A stretch of 64,000 nucleotides of DNA from Ignavibacteria bacterium UBA2360 (GTDB taxonomy: Bacteria > Bacteroidota > Ignavibacteria > Tepidaquicellales > OLB5). Positions 34,232 to 43,402 of this stretch are shown here, piece after piece. Location: NCBI GenBank assembly GCA_002344125.1, contig DDTQ01000011.1:455245-519244 (forward strand), in the 5' to 3' direction. Both the position numbers and the translations under genes were made by a program. Position 1 is the stretch's first letter. The number at the start of each line of letters is the position of its first letter. The notes under the pieces are model-generated. The model worked only from the letters and a program-made list of their open reading frames with translations, made no database searches and was not told the origin of the DNA.

Positions 34232-34451
34232 TTCACATTCCCAAACTGGAGTTTGGGAATGAGGTGGAAATTACATGCTTCTGTATCTACCCCGCTACCA
34301 GTTGTTTAAGTTCGGCGGTTTTGGCGAGAAACCATTTTCACATTCCTAAACTGGTCCGCAGTGGCAGTTTGGGAATGAGGTGGAAATTACATGCTTCTGT
34401 ATCTACCCCGCTACCATTGTTTAAGCTCCGCGGTTTTGGCGAGAAACCATT
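34232..34451. repeat. Tandem ~110-bp duplication: palindrome plus the last codons of paralogue E
   Basis: Copy A (34232-34336) and copy B (34337-34451) both run ttcacattcc, an aaactgg...tttggga palindrome, gaggtggaaattacatgctt, then the reverse complement of WFLAKTAELKQ codons. Copy B holds the real end of the gene at 34411. Copy A has silent changes (GCC GAA for GCG GAG) and then loses frame. Copy A may be the remnant of another paralogue that carried the same trailing repeat. Confidence 0.75.
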
Positions 34452-35889
34452 CTTTACGTGTAACCAAAAATGTTGCCGCGGTATTTTCAAGCATGACAAT
34501 ATCCTCTATGGTGTATTTTTCCGGGTTTGCTCTTATTTTAAAGAGTTTTTCAAGTGTGTGAACCCTTTCAGAAAGATTTAGTTTAACCGGTTCTATGAAT
34601 TCATCGGTATCCTTTATGAAATGTTTCATGGAATCAATCGCAGAAAGCCCCTCTTCAATATATTCCAGATTATAAAAAGCAAACAGCGCTACCATTTTGA
34701 CCGAGAACTTCGCCTGGTAATCGGAAAATTCAGCATCGCGTAACAGGCTTAGCACGTTTTCGTGGTTGCCTTTTGATTCCTCGATAAGCGCCATGGAATA
34801 GCTGTAGGAACTCTTTCTTTTGCTTTCTTCAATATCATTCAGATGGTCGCGTATCACTCCTTCAGCAAATTCAACTTCCCCAAGTATGATAAATAACTCG
34901 ATCATATTCCTGAATACACCTGATTGCAGCGGAGCGAGACCATCTGTGTTGAATTTAACATGCGCAAGCTGTGTTTTCCTGATAAGCGAAAGCTCATGCA
35001 GCAGTTCTACGCTGCTGGCTTTGATGTAATTATTCAGGACAAATCCAAATAGCGCTGAAGATAAGAACCACTTTTCTGAATTGGAATAATTATCAATATT
35101 GCTCAAAATGATCTCTTTAAGCTCGTTGTAATTATCAAAGTCGGTTCTATCTCTGTAAAGCTTCATCAATCTAACCTGCAGGTTTATGTAATTAAAATGT
35201 TCGGGCTGTAATCCTTTGATTTCTTTCAAAAAATTTTCAAAATTAAAATTCCGGTAAAATGCTTCAGCAATATTTAGATCAGGGGCATTATTAAGCTGGT
35301 TTTCAAGATACTCCATGCCAGCAATATTCTGCTTTAAGGTTGAAATAATATCGCAGGTACTGTAAATACTCATTGGGTAAATGGTCTCATTTGCCCCGGT
35401 GTATTTGCTCTTTGTGGTATAGTGTTTGTAGAGAGTCTCTGTAAGCCGGAATTTATTCCTGTAATAATCTGTGCTTAAAACGGAATACTCCATTTTATCC
35501 TCAAGTTTTTTATACTCGGAGTGGAACAATTTATCAAGTGAGTGGCGGTTGTAATTTCTCAATCTTCTTATAGATTCTTCAAATTCTGCCGTTAAATCGC
35601 CTTCAATTGGGTGTACTGCGAGGAATTTTTCACACAAACCGAAGAGTTCGCTCAGCAGGTTTTTCATTATGCCATAGTTGTACTTTTTTGCAGGATATAT
35701 TCGTATAAAAAGCTCTTCTTCTGAAAGGGGTTTTGCGACAGATTTTATGATATACTTTCTGATGAGCTCAAACAGTACGATAACCGCTTTGTTGGTATTA
35801 TAGTATGGCGACCGGATAAAGAGTTCAAACGATTTTAATTCCGCCGTGGTAAATGTTTTAATGACATCAATTGATTTATTTTTCAGCAT
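34411..35889 (-). CDS. SPYFNK-family helical protein, paralogue E
   Basis: The 492-aa member has VIKTFTTAELKSFELFIRSPYYNT at the start, YPAKKYNYGIMKNLLSEL (~75-92) and RKEWFLAKTAELKQW at the very end. It lies 20 nt after paralogue F on the same strand, so E and F form an operon transcribed away from the SBBP gene at 37720. Its C-terminal codons are duplicated just downstream. It has no export signal. Function unknown. Confidence 0.85.
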   Translation of the reverse strand: MLKNKSIDVIKTFTTAELKSFELFIRSPYYNTNKAVIVLFELIRKYIIKSVAKPLSEEELFIRIYPAKKYNYGIMKNLLSELFGLCEKFLAVHPIEGDLTAEFEESIRRLRNYNRHSLDKLFHSEYKKLEDKMEYSVLSTDYYRNKFRLTETLYKHYTTKSKYTGANETIYPMSIYSTCDIISTLKQNIAGMEYLENQLNNAPDLNIAEAFYRNFNFENFLKEIKGLQPEHFNYINLQVRLMKLYRDRTDFDNYNELKEIILSNIDNYSNSEKWFLSSALFGFVLNNYIKASSVELLHELSLIRKTQLAHVKFNTDGLAPLQSGVFRNMIELFIILGEVEFAEGVIRDHLNDIEESKRKSSYSYSMALIEESKGNHENVLSLLRDAEFSDYQAKFSVKMVALFAFYNLEYIEEGLSAIDSMKHFIKDTDEFIEPVKLNLSERVHTLEKLFKIRANPEKYTIEDIVMLENTAATFLVTRKEWFLAKTAELKQW

Positions 35890-35909
35890 ACAAATGATTA
35901 CGAATTGAT

Positions 35910-37391
35910 TTAGTAATATTTCTTTTTTAGCTCATCAAGTTTACCGAGATACCAATCCTTAGGACTTGCTGCCGATGCTTTTACAAAAGCGACATGCTCA
36001 TCCAATTTTTGCGCGGTATATCTTTCAGGTGAAGAAGATATTTTAAAAAGTATAGAATATATTTTAATACTGTCATTGAGTTTCTTCCTGAAATCGGGGT
36101 GCAGTTCCCTGGTATCGGCCACAAACTTTTTAAAAGAGTCTAACATAGAAAAACCCTGTTCAAACATATTCAGCTCAAAGCAGCATTTAAGGTAGAGGAA
36201 TTTGGTGCGAAGTTTTATATGAAAATCCGCCTGCCCGGTACGGGCAAGTTCCTTAAGGCACAATTCATATTTTTCTTCGGCGGCAAAAATATATGCCCTT
36301 GCAAGTCTGTAGGCAACATCCCTTACAGAGGGATCGACATCTTTTTTGAATTTTTCGGCAAAGAGTGAAACATATTCAGTTTCCCCGAGCCTAATGCCTG
36401 AAAGCACGGTATCAAGATAAGACGAAAGGAAAATGTATCCCACGCCATCGCTATTCATCTTAACAAGTGTAAACATTTTTTTAAGCAAACTGAATTTTTC
36501 AACGAAAAATTCAGCGCTGCCTTCGGAGGCGCGTTTTTCAGCATAGAGCAGCAGGTAATTGTTTATCAGGGTGTAAAGCATCTGGTTAGAGTAGATAGCC
36601 GTATTCATAAACACAATATCGCAAAGTTTATAATAAACTTCATCGGTGCTGCTGCCTGAGAGCAGTTCTATGAAATTAAGCCTAATCAGTATATCTTTTT
36701 TGTTTTTAAGAGCGGAGTTTTCTATGAAGCGGGTAAAATCTTTAATGTTTAAACGGGAAATGAATTCCTTCACCAGATCAGTTTCCGGTTTATAATTTGC
36801 TGAGTGCTCAGCGGTAAACTGGATCGCGTAAGCATCGGCAAGAATTGAGATAATGTGCGGAAAGGTGTGTTCTATAATATTAAGTACGCTCGAAGAATAT
36901 TCATTAATATTACTTCTGTTTATGTTGTAGTCTTTCGCGGCTTCATAGAGAGTACACAGCTCCTGATAATATCCGGGGCTGATCTTTCCTTCGGATATCC
37001 GGTCTTTTGTTTTGGCAAAAGCGTGCCTGAAATTGTCATCAAGTTTTCTTTTATCAAGCTCGCCAAGCAGCAGTATCTGCTGATTGGTTTCTTTGAGGGT
37101 ATTGTTGTTAATGTTAATAACCAGGAATTTTTCGGCCTGTTTGAAAAGTTCGCTCATAAGGTTCTTCATAATTCCGTAATTGAACTTTTTGCCTTTAAAA
37201 ATTTTGCCGTAGAGCAATTCCTCCGTCAGTTTCGCGGCACCTTCAGCGAGCAAAGCTTTTCTTATTTCGTTAAAAAGCTTAATTAAAGATTTATTTGAAT
37301 TAAAGTAAGGTGAATCAAGATAGAGGTAAAACTCTTTCAATTCACTCTCACTAAAAGTTGAAATGACATCAACGGCTTTATTTTTTATCAT
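35910..37391 (-). CDS. SPYFNK-family helical protein, paralogue F
   Basis: The 493-aa member has VISTFSESELKEFYLYLDSPYFNS at residues 9-32, FKGKKFNYGIMKNLMSELF and the C-terminal PKDWYLGKLDELKKKYY. It is the promoter-proximal gene of the F-E pair and resembles E most closely at the N-terminus (MIKNKAVDVISTF versus MLKNKSIDVIKTF). It is divergent from the SBBP gene (328 nt between starts). Cytosolic, helical, function unknown. Confidence 0.85.
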   Translation of the reverse strand: MIKNKAVDVISTFSESELKEFYLYLDSPYFNSNKSLIKLFNEIRKALLAEGAAKLTEELLYGKIFKGKKFNYGIMKNLMSELFKQAEKFLVININNNTLKETNQQILLLGELDKRKLDDNFRHAFAKTKDRISEGKISPGYYQELCTLYEAAKDYNINRSNINEYSSSVLNIIEHTFPHIISILADAYAIQFTAEHSANYKPETDLVKEFISRLNIKDFTRFIENSALKNKKDILIRLNFIELLSGSSTDEVYYKLCDIVFMNTAIYSNQMLYTLINNYLLLYAEKRASEGSAEFFVEKFSLLKKMFTLVKMNSDGVGYIFLSSYLDTVLSGIRLGETEYVSLFAEKFKKDVDPSVRDVAYRLARAYIFAAEEKYELCLKELARTGQADFHIKLRTKFLYLKCCFELNMFEQGFSMLDSFKKFVADTRELHPDFRKKLNDSIKIYSILFKISSSPERYTAQKLDEHVAFVKASAASPKDWYLGKLDELKKKYY

Positions 37392-37498
37392 AATTTTTTA
37401 TGAAAATTATCGCTTCAAAATACGCAAAAATTTATCAAATTTCAGGATTTTTAGGTAATTTTTGTTTGGTTTTTTTATGAAAAATGAGCTAAAAATTC

Positions 37499-37531
37499 TT
37501 TGAAACGGGGTACAACAAAGGGCTAACTTTG
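37499..37531 (+). promoter_or_regulatory. Putative promoter of the SBBP gene (TTTG, 21 nt, TAACTTTG)
   Basis: TTTG (37499-37502) and TAACTTTG (37524-37531) fit the Bacteroidota -33/-7 pair, with spacing slightly longer than usual. It would give a leader of about 180 nt that contains two hairpins. Confidence 0.45.
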
Positions 37532-37545
37532 TACCAATAAAAAAT

Positions 37546-37670
37546 TCCGGTGGGGGCCAGGTGTTCAATCCAGAGCACAGGAAAATCAATTTAAAATTTG
37601 TTCTCCATCTCCAAATCCCACCGGAGATACGCTGATTAAAGACCTGCTTGCTTTATTTAGTAAGCGGGTC
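37546..37670 (+). other. Structured 5' leader of the SBBP gene (two hairpins)
   Basis: TCCGGTGGG (37546-37554) pairs perfectly with CCCACCGGA (37617-37625) around a 62-nt loop. GACCTGCTT (37641-37649) pairs with AAGCGGGTC (37662-37670) with one G-U pair. Both lie between the promoter candidate and the start codon at 37720. No known riboswitch class is recognised; it may be a repeat or a regulatory leader. Confidence 0.45.
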
Positions 37671-37719
37671 TAAAAGGCGCAAAGTAAAAAAGTATATACA
37701 AAACGGAAGGCAGGAAATC

Positions 37720-39345
37720 ATGAAATATTTTCTCATATTGTTTACTATCGTTTTTATAAACTCTCCCAGGGATGTACCCGCGCAGGTTAGCCAGGAGTGG
37801 GCAAAGAGGCTAAACTCCTCGGGTTCAAGTAACGATTACGTTCACGCCATGACCTATGACGCTGCAGGTAATGTTTACGTTACGGGCTCCGGCGGAAGTA
37901 ACTACCTTACCGTAAAATATTCTCCCGAAGGTACGGTACTTTGGCAGGCGGTTTACAACGGTCCCGCAAACGATGCTGATTATGGTACGGCAATTGCTGT
38001 TGATAACTCGGGGAATGTATATGTTACCGGCAGAAGTTTTGGAACGGGTACTGAAACTGATTTTGCAACAATAAAATATGATGCTGCGGGTACGCAGCTT
38101 TGGGTACAGAGATATAACGGTTCAAACAACAGTGATGATGCCGGTATTTCAGTTGTAATTGATGCGGCAGGCAATGTTTATGCGGGCGGCTGGGCATCGC
38201 AGGGCAGTTCTGTAGATTACACTATTGTTAAATACAGTTCCGCGGGCTCGCAATTATGGGTTAGAAATTATAACAACGGCAGCAACGACTTTTTAAGGGC
38301 TATGGTGATTGACGCTTCCGGGAATATATATGCTACAGGCGTGAGCCGCGGAGCTTCAAATGACGATTATGCCACGGTGAAATACAATTCATCGGGTACT
38401 TTGCTCTGGTCAGCCAGGTACAACGGCAGCGGTGTTGATGACGCAAAGGGATTAACCGTTGACCAGCAGGGAAGCGTAATTGTTACCGGTTATGCAACAA
38501 CGGCTGCAACGGGAAAAGATTACACAACGGTAAAATATAACAACGCGGGTATTCAGCAATGGGTAAAAAAATATAACAGAACGGGTACAACACAGGATGA
38601 AGCTGTTGGCATTGTGAGCGATAATACAGGTAACATATATGTAACAGGTTTTTGCGCCGGTTCAGGTACATCAACATTTGACTATGTAACGGTCAAGTAT
38701 AATACCAACGGAGACCAGCAATGGGCCAAGGTTTTCAACAGCGGGCTTGTAGGGGTTGACGATAAGGCCTCATCTATTGATATAGATGAAACAGGAAATA
38801 TTTACGTAACAGGCAGTACTATAAGCAGCGGAACCGATACTGATTACGGTACGGTGAAGTATTCACCTGCGGGAGACGTGTTGTGGTCAATTTTATATGA
38901 AAATATTGTATCTGTTGATGATAATGCCGTAATGGTAAAAGCCGATAACAACGGCAATGTATATGTAACGGGTAACTCATCAGGATTTTCGGGCTTTGAT
39001 TTTTTGACAGTAAAATATTCGCAGCCTATCGGTATTACACCGATCAACACTGAGGTGCCGGAAGGTTTTTCATTGGGACAGAACTTCCCGAACCCGTTTA
39101 ATCCGGTGACAAATATCGGATTGCGGATAGCGCGTTTCGGATTCGTTTCGCTGAAAGTATACAATATAACGGGAAAAGAAGCGGCAGTGCTTGTGAATGA
39201 GAATTTAGGCGCGGGAACGTATAATGTTGATTTTGATGCATCGCAGCTGGCGAGCGGCACATATTTTTACAGACTTGTTGTAGGTGACAACACCAACAAC
39301 GGGGTAAGTTTCACGGACGTTAAGAAAATGATTTTGGTGAAGTAG
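37720..39345 (+). CDS. Secreted SBBP-repeat beta-propeller with T9SS type A domain
   Basis: The 541-aa product starts at ATG 37720 with aggaaatca upstream; the open frame extends to 37648 but the signal peptide (MKYFLILFTIVFINSPRDVPAQ) fixes the start. SBBP repeats of ~52 residues fill 23-445 (DAAGNVYVTG, then TVKYNSSGTLLW). The end is a type A domain (GQNFPNPFNPVTNIGL, ASGTYFYRLVVGDN and a terminal VKKMILVK). It is the first of four tandem surface genes in the order SBBP, LamG, SBBP, LamG, and is divergent from the paralogue F-E operon. Confidence 0.92.
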   Translation: MKYFLILFTIVFINSPRDVPAQVSQEWAKRLNSSGSSNDYVHAMTYDAAGNVYVTGSGGSNYLTVKYSPEGTVLWQAVYNGPANDADYGTAIAVDNSGNVYVTGRSFGTGTETDFATIKYDAAGTQLWVQRYNGSNNSDDAGISVVIDAAGNVYAGGWASQGSSVDYTIVKYSSAGSQLWVRNYNNGSNDFLRAMVIDASGNIYATGVSRGASNDDYATVKYNSSGTLLWSARYNGSGVDDAKGLTVDQQGSVIVTGYATTAATGKDYTTVKYNNAGIQQWVKKYNRTGTTQDEAVGIVSDNTGNIYVTGFCAGSGTSTFDYVTVKYNTNGDQQWAKVFNSGLVGVDDKASSIDIDETGNIYVTGSTISSGTDTDYGTVKYSPAGDVLWSILYENIVSVDDNAVMVKADNNGNVYVTGNSSGFSGFDFLTVKYSQPIGITPINTEVPEGFSLGQNFPNPFNPVTNIGLRIARFGFVSLKVYNITGKEAAVLVNENLGAGTYNVDFDASQLASGTYFYRLVVGDNTNNGVSFTDVKKMILVK

Positions 39346-39435
39346 TCGAAGGTGAAACGTCAAATGTGAAACGTGAAAAAAATGAAATTTTAAAAAAATT
39401 AAACAATATAGGTCTTTAAAAAGGGGTAAATAGAA

Positions 39436-41574
39436 ATGTTAAACAAAATAATTACAACATTCATCTTGGGCATGATAATTCTGGCCGGATCGCTGAATGC
39501 GCAGATGTTCTGGAACCAGGCGGCGAAGTTTGAGAACGGCGGATACATTTCGGGTCCTAATACACTATCACTGAATATAGTGGGCAGTCTTACTATAGAA
39601 GCGTGGGTTTACCCGACAGTTAATTCAGGGATAAGATATATAGTATTCAAAGGAAACGCTTCGAACGGGTATTACCTGCGCCTGAACTCAAACGGAACAG
39701 TTTCGCTGGGAACCAACGGGCTGAACCGCATAACAAGTACAGCGGTTATTCCGGCAGGCAAATGGAGCCACGTTGCAGGATCATACGACGTAACAAACAA
39801 CGGTTTTAAACTTTTTGTAAACGGGCTGGAAGATGCCTCGGCAATAAACATAATTAACAGCGCGCCGAACACAAACACTGATTCTCTGTTCATAGGAAAA
39901 TTCGGGGGGAATACTTTCACGGGTTTGATGGATGAAGTACGCATATGGACAAAAGCGGTTGAGCCTGTTATGGTCAGAAAAAGTTTCAGGACATCTCTTT
40001 CAATTTCAAACGGCAAATATGTATCACTGTTGTTTTCGGTGCCGTTCCAGCGAATAAACAGCTCGGGTACTTCGTTTACGATACAGGATCTTTCGCTGAA
40101 CCCGATATCGGTGAATCCCACTTACAACCGCGGTGTAACCGCTGTGGATCTAAGCGGCAGACCTTCGGATTACTTAAGCGGGAATGAATCTCTGCTGTTT
40201 GAAGGGAACAATGATTCATATGCAGAGATCGCGACTAACTCACTTAACAGCCTTACAGGCGCAATGACAATTGAAGCATGGGTAAATATCACGGGCGGCT
40301 CTGCTGTTAATCAATATATAATCCACAAAAACGCACCCGGCGGAAACGGTTACAGGCTTATGGTGAACAGCTCACAGAAATTGAGCTTTTCAATAAACAA
40401 TTCTGTCTTCAACAGCGGCTCAGCGATAATTGAATATAACAGGTGGTATCATGTAGCATGGGTTGTTTCCGCATCGGGCGCCTCATCGCTTTATATCAAC
40501 GGTAACCTGGATGCTTTTTACGGCTCAGCCGGTACACCGGCGGCAAATCCGGAGCCTGTGTACATTGGCAGAGGGTTAAAAGGCAACATCGATGAATTGC
40601 GTGTGTTTAAATTTGAACGCACAATAGATGATATCAGAAAAAGCATGTATGAATCAATTGATGACGCGAACGCTCCCGCGGGTGATTGTTTTGTGTTTAA
40701 TTTTGACGGCTCTGGGTGGGCACAGAAAAATTTCCAGGTATATACATTGCACGGCAATACTTATTTTTCAAATGTAGCGGCATTCAGCGGTACGTCAAGT
40801 CCGCTTATAAGGGCCGATAACATAAATTTCCGTGAAGGATTCTACAAAGAGATCACATACCGCAGGATACCTGAAACAGGTACACAGGGCGCGATGCTGG
40901 ATGATTCGATATTTATTCCGGATAACGTAACAATTAATGATGTAAATCTATACCTTAGTTTTAATCATGCAGGTGCAGAGCAGCTTACAGTTACGCTTAT
41001 TTCACCAACGGGGCAAAGCTACCAGTTTATAAACGGGTATATCAGTCCTTCGCTGGGATACAACTTCACAACAATTTTTGATGACCAGGCTGACAGCACT
41101 TTAACAAACAACAGGTATTACAGCCTTCTTCCGCGCGTTAGGACACAGGGAAGTATTAATAACGCATTCAGCGGGAATAGTTCAGCGGGTATATGGAGAC
41201 TTAGGATAAATGATGCATCGGGACTTGAAACAGGATACTTAACGGCTTGGGGAATACAGATTAACAATTCACCGGTTATTGGTATTCAGAATATATCAGG
41301 GGAAGTACCGGAAAGATTTTCACTCGGGCAGAATTACCCTAATCCGTTTAATCCTGTTACAAAAATCGGATTACAGATCGCGGATTTCGGTTTTGTATCC
41401 CTGAAAATATTCGATATAACGGGGAAAGAAATTGCTGTATTGGTAAATGAGGAGTTGAATGCAGGAACATATAACGTTGATTTCGATGCTTCGCATCTTG
41501 CAAGCGGAACATATTTTTACAGGATGGAAGCAGGGAATTATAGTGACGTTAAAAAAATGGTCTTAATTAAATAG
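39436..41574 (+). CDS. Secreted double-LamG, P-domain, T9SS type A protein
   Basis: The 712-aa product has a signal peptide (1-22, ending LNA). Two LamG/concanavalin-like domains follow, at about 28-190 (TIEAWVYPTVNSG, WSHVAGSYD, MDEVRIW) and 255-410 (TIEAWVNITGGS, WYHVAWVVS, IDELRVFKF). A proprotein-convertase-type P domain lies at about 500-610 (DVNLYLSFNHAGAEQLTVTL, GIWRLRINDASG). It ends in a type A domain (GQNYPNPFNPVTKIGL and a terminal VKKMVLIK). Such modules bind sugars or proteins at the surface. It is paralogous to the gene at 43403. Confidence 0.92.
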   Translation: MLNKIITTFILGMIILAGSLNAQMFWNQAAKFENGGYISGPNTLSLNIVGSLTIEAWVYPTVNSGIRYIVFKGNASNGYYLRLNSNGTVSLGTNGLNRITSTAVIPAGKWSHVAGSYDVTNNGFKLFVNGLEDASAINIINSAPNTNTDSLFIGKFGGNTFTGLMDEVRIWTKAVEPVMVRKSFRTSLSISNGKYVSLLFSVPFQRINSSGTSFTIQDLSLNPISVNPTYNRGVTAVDLSGRPSDYLSGNESLLFEGNNDSYAEIATNSLNSLTGAMTIEAWVNITGGSAVNQYIIHKNAPGGNGYRLMVNSSQKLSFSINNSVFNSGSAIIEYNRWYHVAWVVSASGASSLYINGNLDAFYGSAGTPAANPEPVYIGRGLKGNIDELRVFKFERTIDDIRKSMYESIDDANAPAGDCFVFNFDGSGWAQKNFQVYTLHGNTYFSNVAAFSGTSSPLIRADNINFREGFYKEITYRRIPETGTQGAMLDDSIFIPDNVTINDVNLYLSFNHAGAEQLTVTLISPTGQSYQFINGYISPSLGYNFTTIFDDQADSTLTNNRYYSLLPRVRTQGSINNAFSGNSSAGIWRLRINDASGLETGYLTAWGIQINNSPVIGIQNISGEVPERFSLGQNYPNPFNPVTKIGLQIADFGFVSLKIFDITGKEIAVLVNEELNAGTYNVDFDASHLASGTYFYRMEAGNYSDVKKMVLIK

Positions 41575-41604
41575 GAAGATAATTAATTCAGGAGTAAAAA
41601 CAAT

Positions 41605-43257
41605 ATGAAGACAATTTTAATTCTAACCATAATGCTCGCCTTTTACGCATTGAATGTAAGCGCGCAGGTTTCTGAAGAGTGGGTAAAAAGATATTCCGGA
41701 AGCGGGAACCAGGATGACAGAGCGGTTGACGCAGTAACTGATGCGGCGGGAAACGTTTATGTAACCGGTTGGGTATACGGTTTATTCGGTGAAAGCAACT
41801 TCTATACCGCTAAGTATGATGCTGCAGGAAATTCCGTTTGGAGCAGAACATACGATGGGGGTGCACTTGAAAACGACATGGCAAAATCAGTTGCAGTGGA
41901 TGGCTCGGGTAATGTATATGTTACGGGAAGCGCGCGGCTGACAGATTCCACCGGCCTTGTATTCGCTACTATCAAATATAATTCGGCGGGTACACAGCAG
42001 TGGGTAAGACATACAAATGTCGGCAATGATTCGCCCATGGATATGAAAATTGACGCAGCCGGAAATGTGTATGTAACAGGATACCTGTTGTATCATCCTT
42101 ATGGCAGAGTTGTGACCGTGAAATACAATTCAGCTGGTACACAACAATGGCTGGTAACATATAATCCTGTTGCCAACAGTTTTTACGGCGGTTATTTTTT
42201 GGAAGTTGACGCTTCGGGGAATGTTTATATTGGCGGACACCAGGGATCTTTTGATAACGGGCAGATACACCTGCTTAAATATAACTCTTCGGGCGCATTT
42301 CAGTGGGTTAGAACATATTCATCCGGAGGAACGGTTGGTATAGGAGATATGGTAAACGATATGGCCATTGACGCTTCGGCTAATATTTATCTTACCGGCC
42401 AGGTCAAAGGAATGAGCGGAAGCAGCGGGCCTGATATGGTAACATTAAAATACAATTCCTCAGGCACCCTTCAGTGGGCGCAGAAATTTAACGGTGCCGC
42501 TAACAATTCTGATATAGCGCGCTGCATAGGTGTTGACGCTTCGGGGAATGTATATGCAGGCGGCTTAACATATGTAAGCACAAACAATTCTGATGCTGCG
42601 CTTATCAAATATAATTCAGCCGGCACTCAGCAATGGTTAAGAACTATCAATGGACAGGGAAATTCTCATGACGCAGCTAATGATCTTATCCTTGATGCCG
42701 CAGGAAATATTTTTTTAACGGGTCAATCAACAGGTCTAAGTACGGGGTATAATTATTTAACCGCAAGATACAGTCCAACAGGAACACAAGTATGGCTGCA
42801 GACATATCTTGGTCCCGGTAACGAGCATGATTATGCCAACGCAATTGCGCCGGGAACTAATGGTGTTGTGTATGTTACCGGCTACAGCGAAGGCAGCGGT
42901 ACCGGCAAAGATCTCGCGACGGTTAAATACGCGCAGACTGTTGGAATACAAAATATAAATTCAGAAGTACCGGATAAGTTCTCACTTGAGCAGAATTACC
43001 CTAATCCGTTCAATCCGGTGACAAAAATCGGATTGCGGATCGCGGATTTCGGTTTTGTTTCCCTGAAAATATTCGATATAACGGGGAAAGAGATCGCTGT
43101 ATTGGTGAATGAAAATATGAGCGCTGGTGTGTATAATATTGATTTCGATGCTTCGCATCTTGCAAGCGGTATGTATTTTTACCGCATAGCGGTCCATTCG
43201 GACAGGATGGAAACTAATGGATTTACAGATATAAAGAAAATGATGCTGGTAAAATAG
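41605..43257 (+). CDS. Secreted SBBP-repeat beta-propeller with T9SS type A domain
   Basis: The 550-aa paralogue of the gene at 37720 has a signal peptide (MKTILILTIMLAFYALNVSAQ), about eight SBBP repeats (DAAGNVYVTGW, then TVKYNSAGTQQW) to residue ~440, and a type A domain (EQNYPNPFNPVTKIGL, ASGMYFYRIAVHSDR and a terminal IKKMMLVK). Its sorting domain shares the phrase IADFGFVSLKIFDITGKEIAVLV with the LamG gene before it, suggesting domain exchange or conversion. It starts 30 nt after that gene, with gaggagtaaaaac-type ribosome-binding sequence between. Confidence 0.92.
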   Translation: MKTILILTIMLAFYALNVSAQVSEEWVKRYSGSGNQDDRAVDAVTDAAGNVYVTGWVYGLFGESNFYTAKYDAAGNSVWSRTYDGGALENDMAKSVAVDGSGNVYVTGSARLTDSTGLVFATIKYNSAGTQQWVRHTNVGNDSPMDMKIDAAGNVYVTGYLLYHPYGRVVTVKYNSAGTQQWLVTYNPVANSFYGGYFLEVDASGNVYIGGHQGSFDNGQIHLLKYNSSGAFQWVRTYSSGGTVGIGDMVNDMAIDASANIYLTGQVKGMSGSSGPDMVTLKYNSSGTLQWAQKFNGAANNSDIARCIGVDASGNVYAGGLTYVSTNNSDAALIKYNSAGTQQWLRTINGQGNSHDAANDLILDAAGNIFLTGQSTGLSTGYNYLTARYSPTGTQVWLQTYLGPGNEHDYANAIAPGTNGVVYVTGYSEGSGTGKDLATVKYAQTVGIQNINSEVPDKFSLEQNYPNPFNPVTKIGLRIADFGFVSLKIFDITGKEIAVLVNENMSAGVYNIDFDASHLASGMYFYRIAVHSDRMETNGFTDIKKMMLVK

Positions 43258-43402
43258 TGAAATGTCAAATGTGAAATGGCAAACGTCAAATGTGAAGCTT
43301 TTCCGACGAGTCCTCTAATGGGAGGCTCCGCGGACGGAATAGAGAAATAAAGGTAGTATTTTATAAAAATTTGGGGGATTCAAAAAATAAAAGGAGTAAA
43401 AA

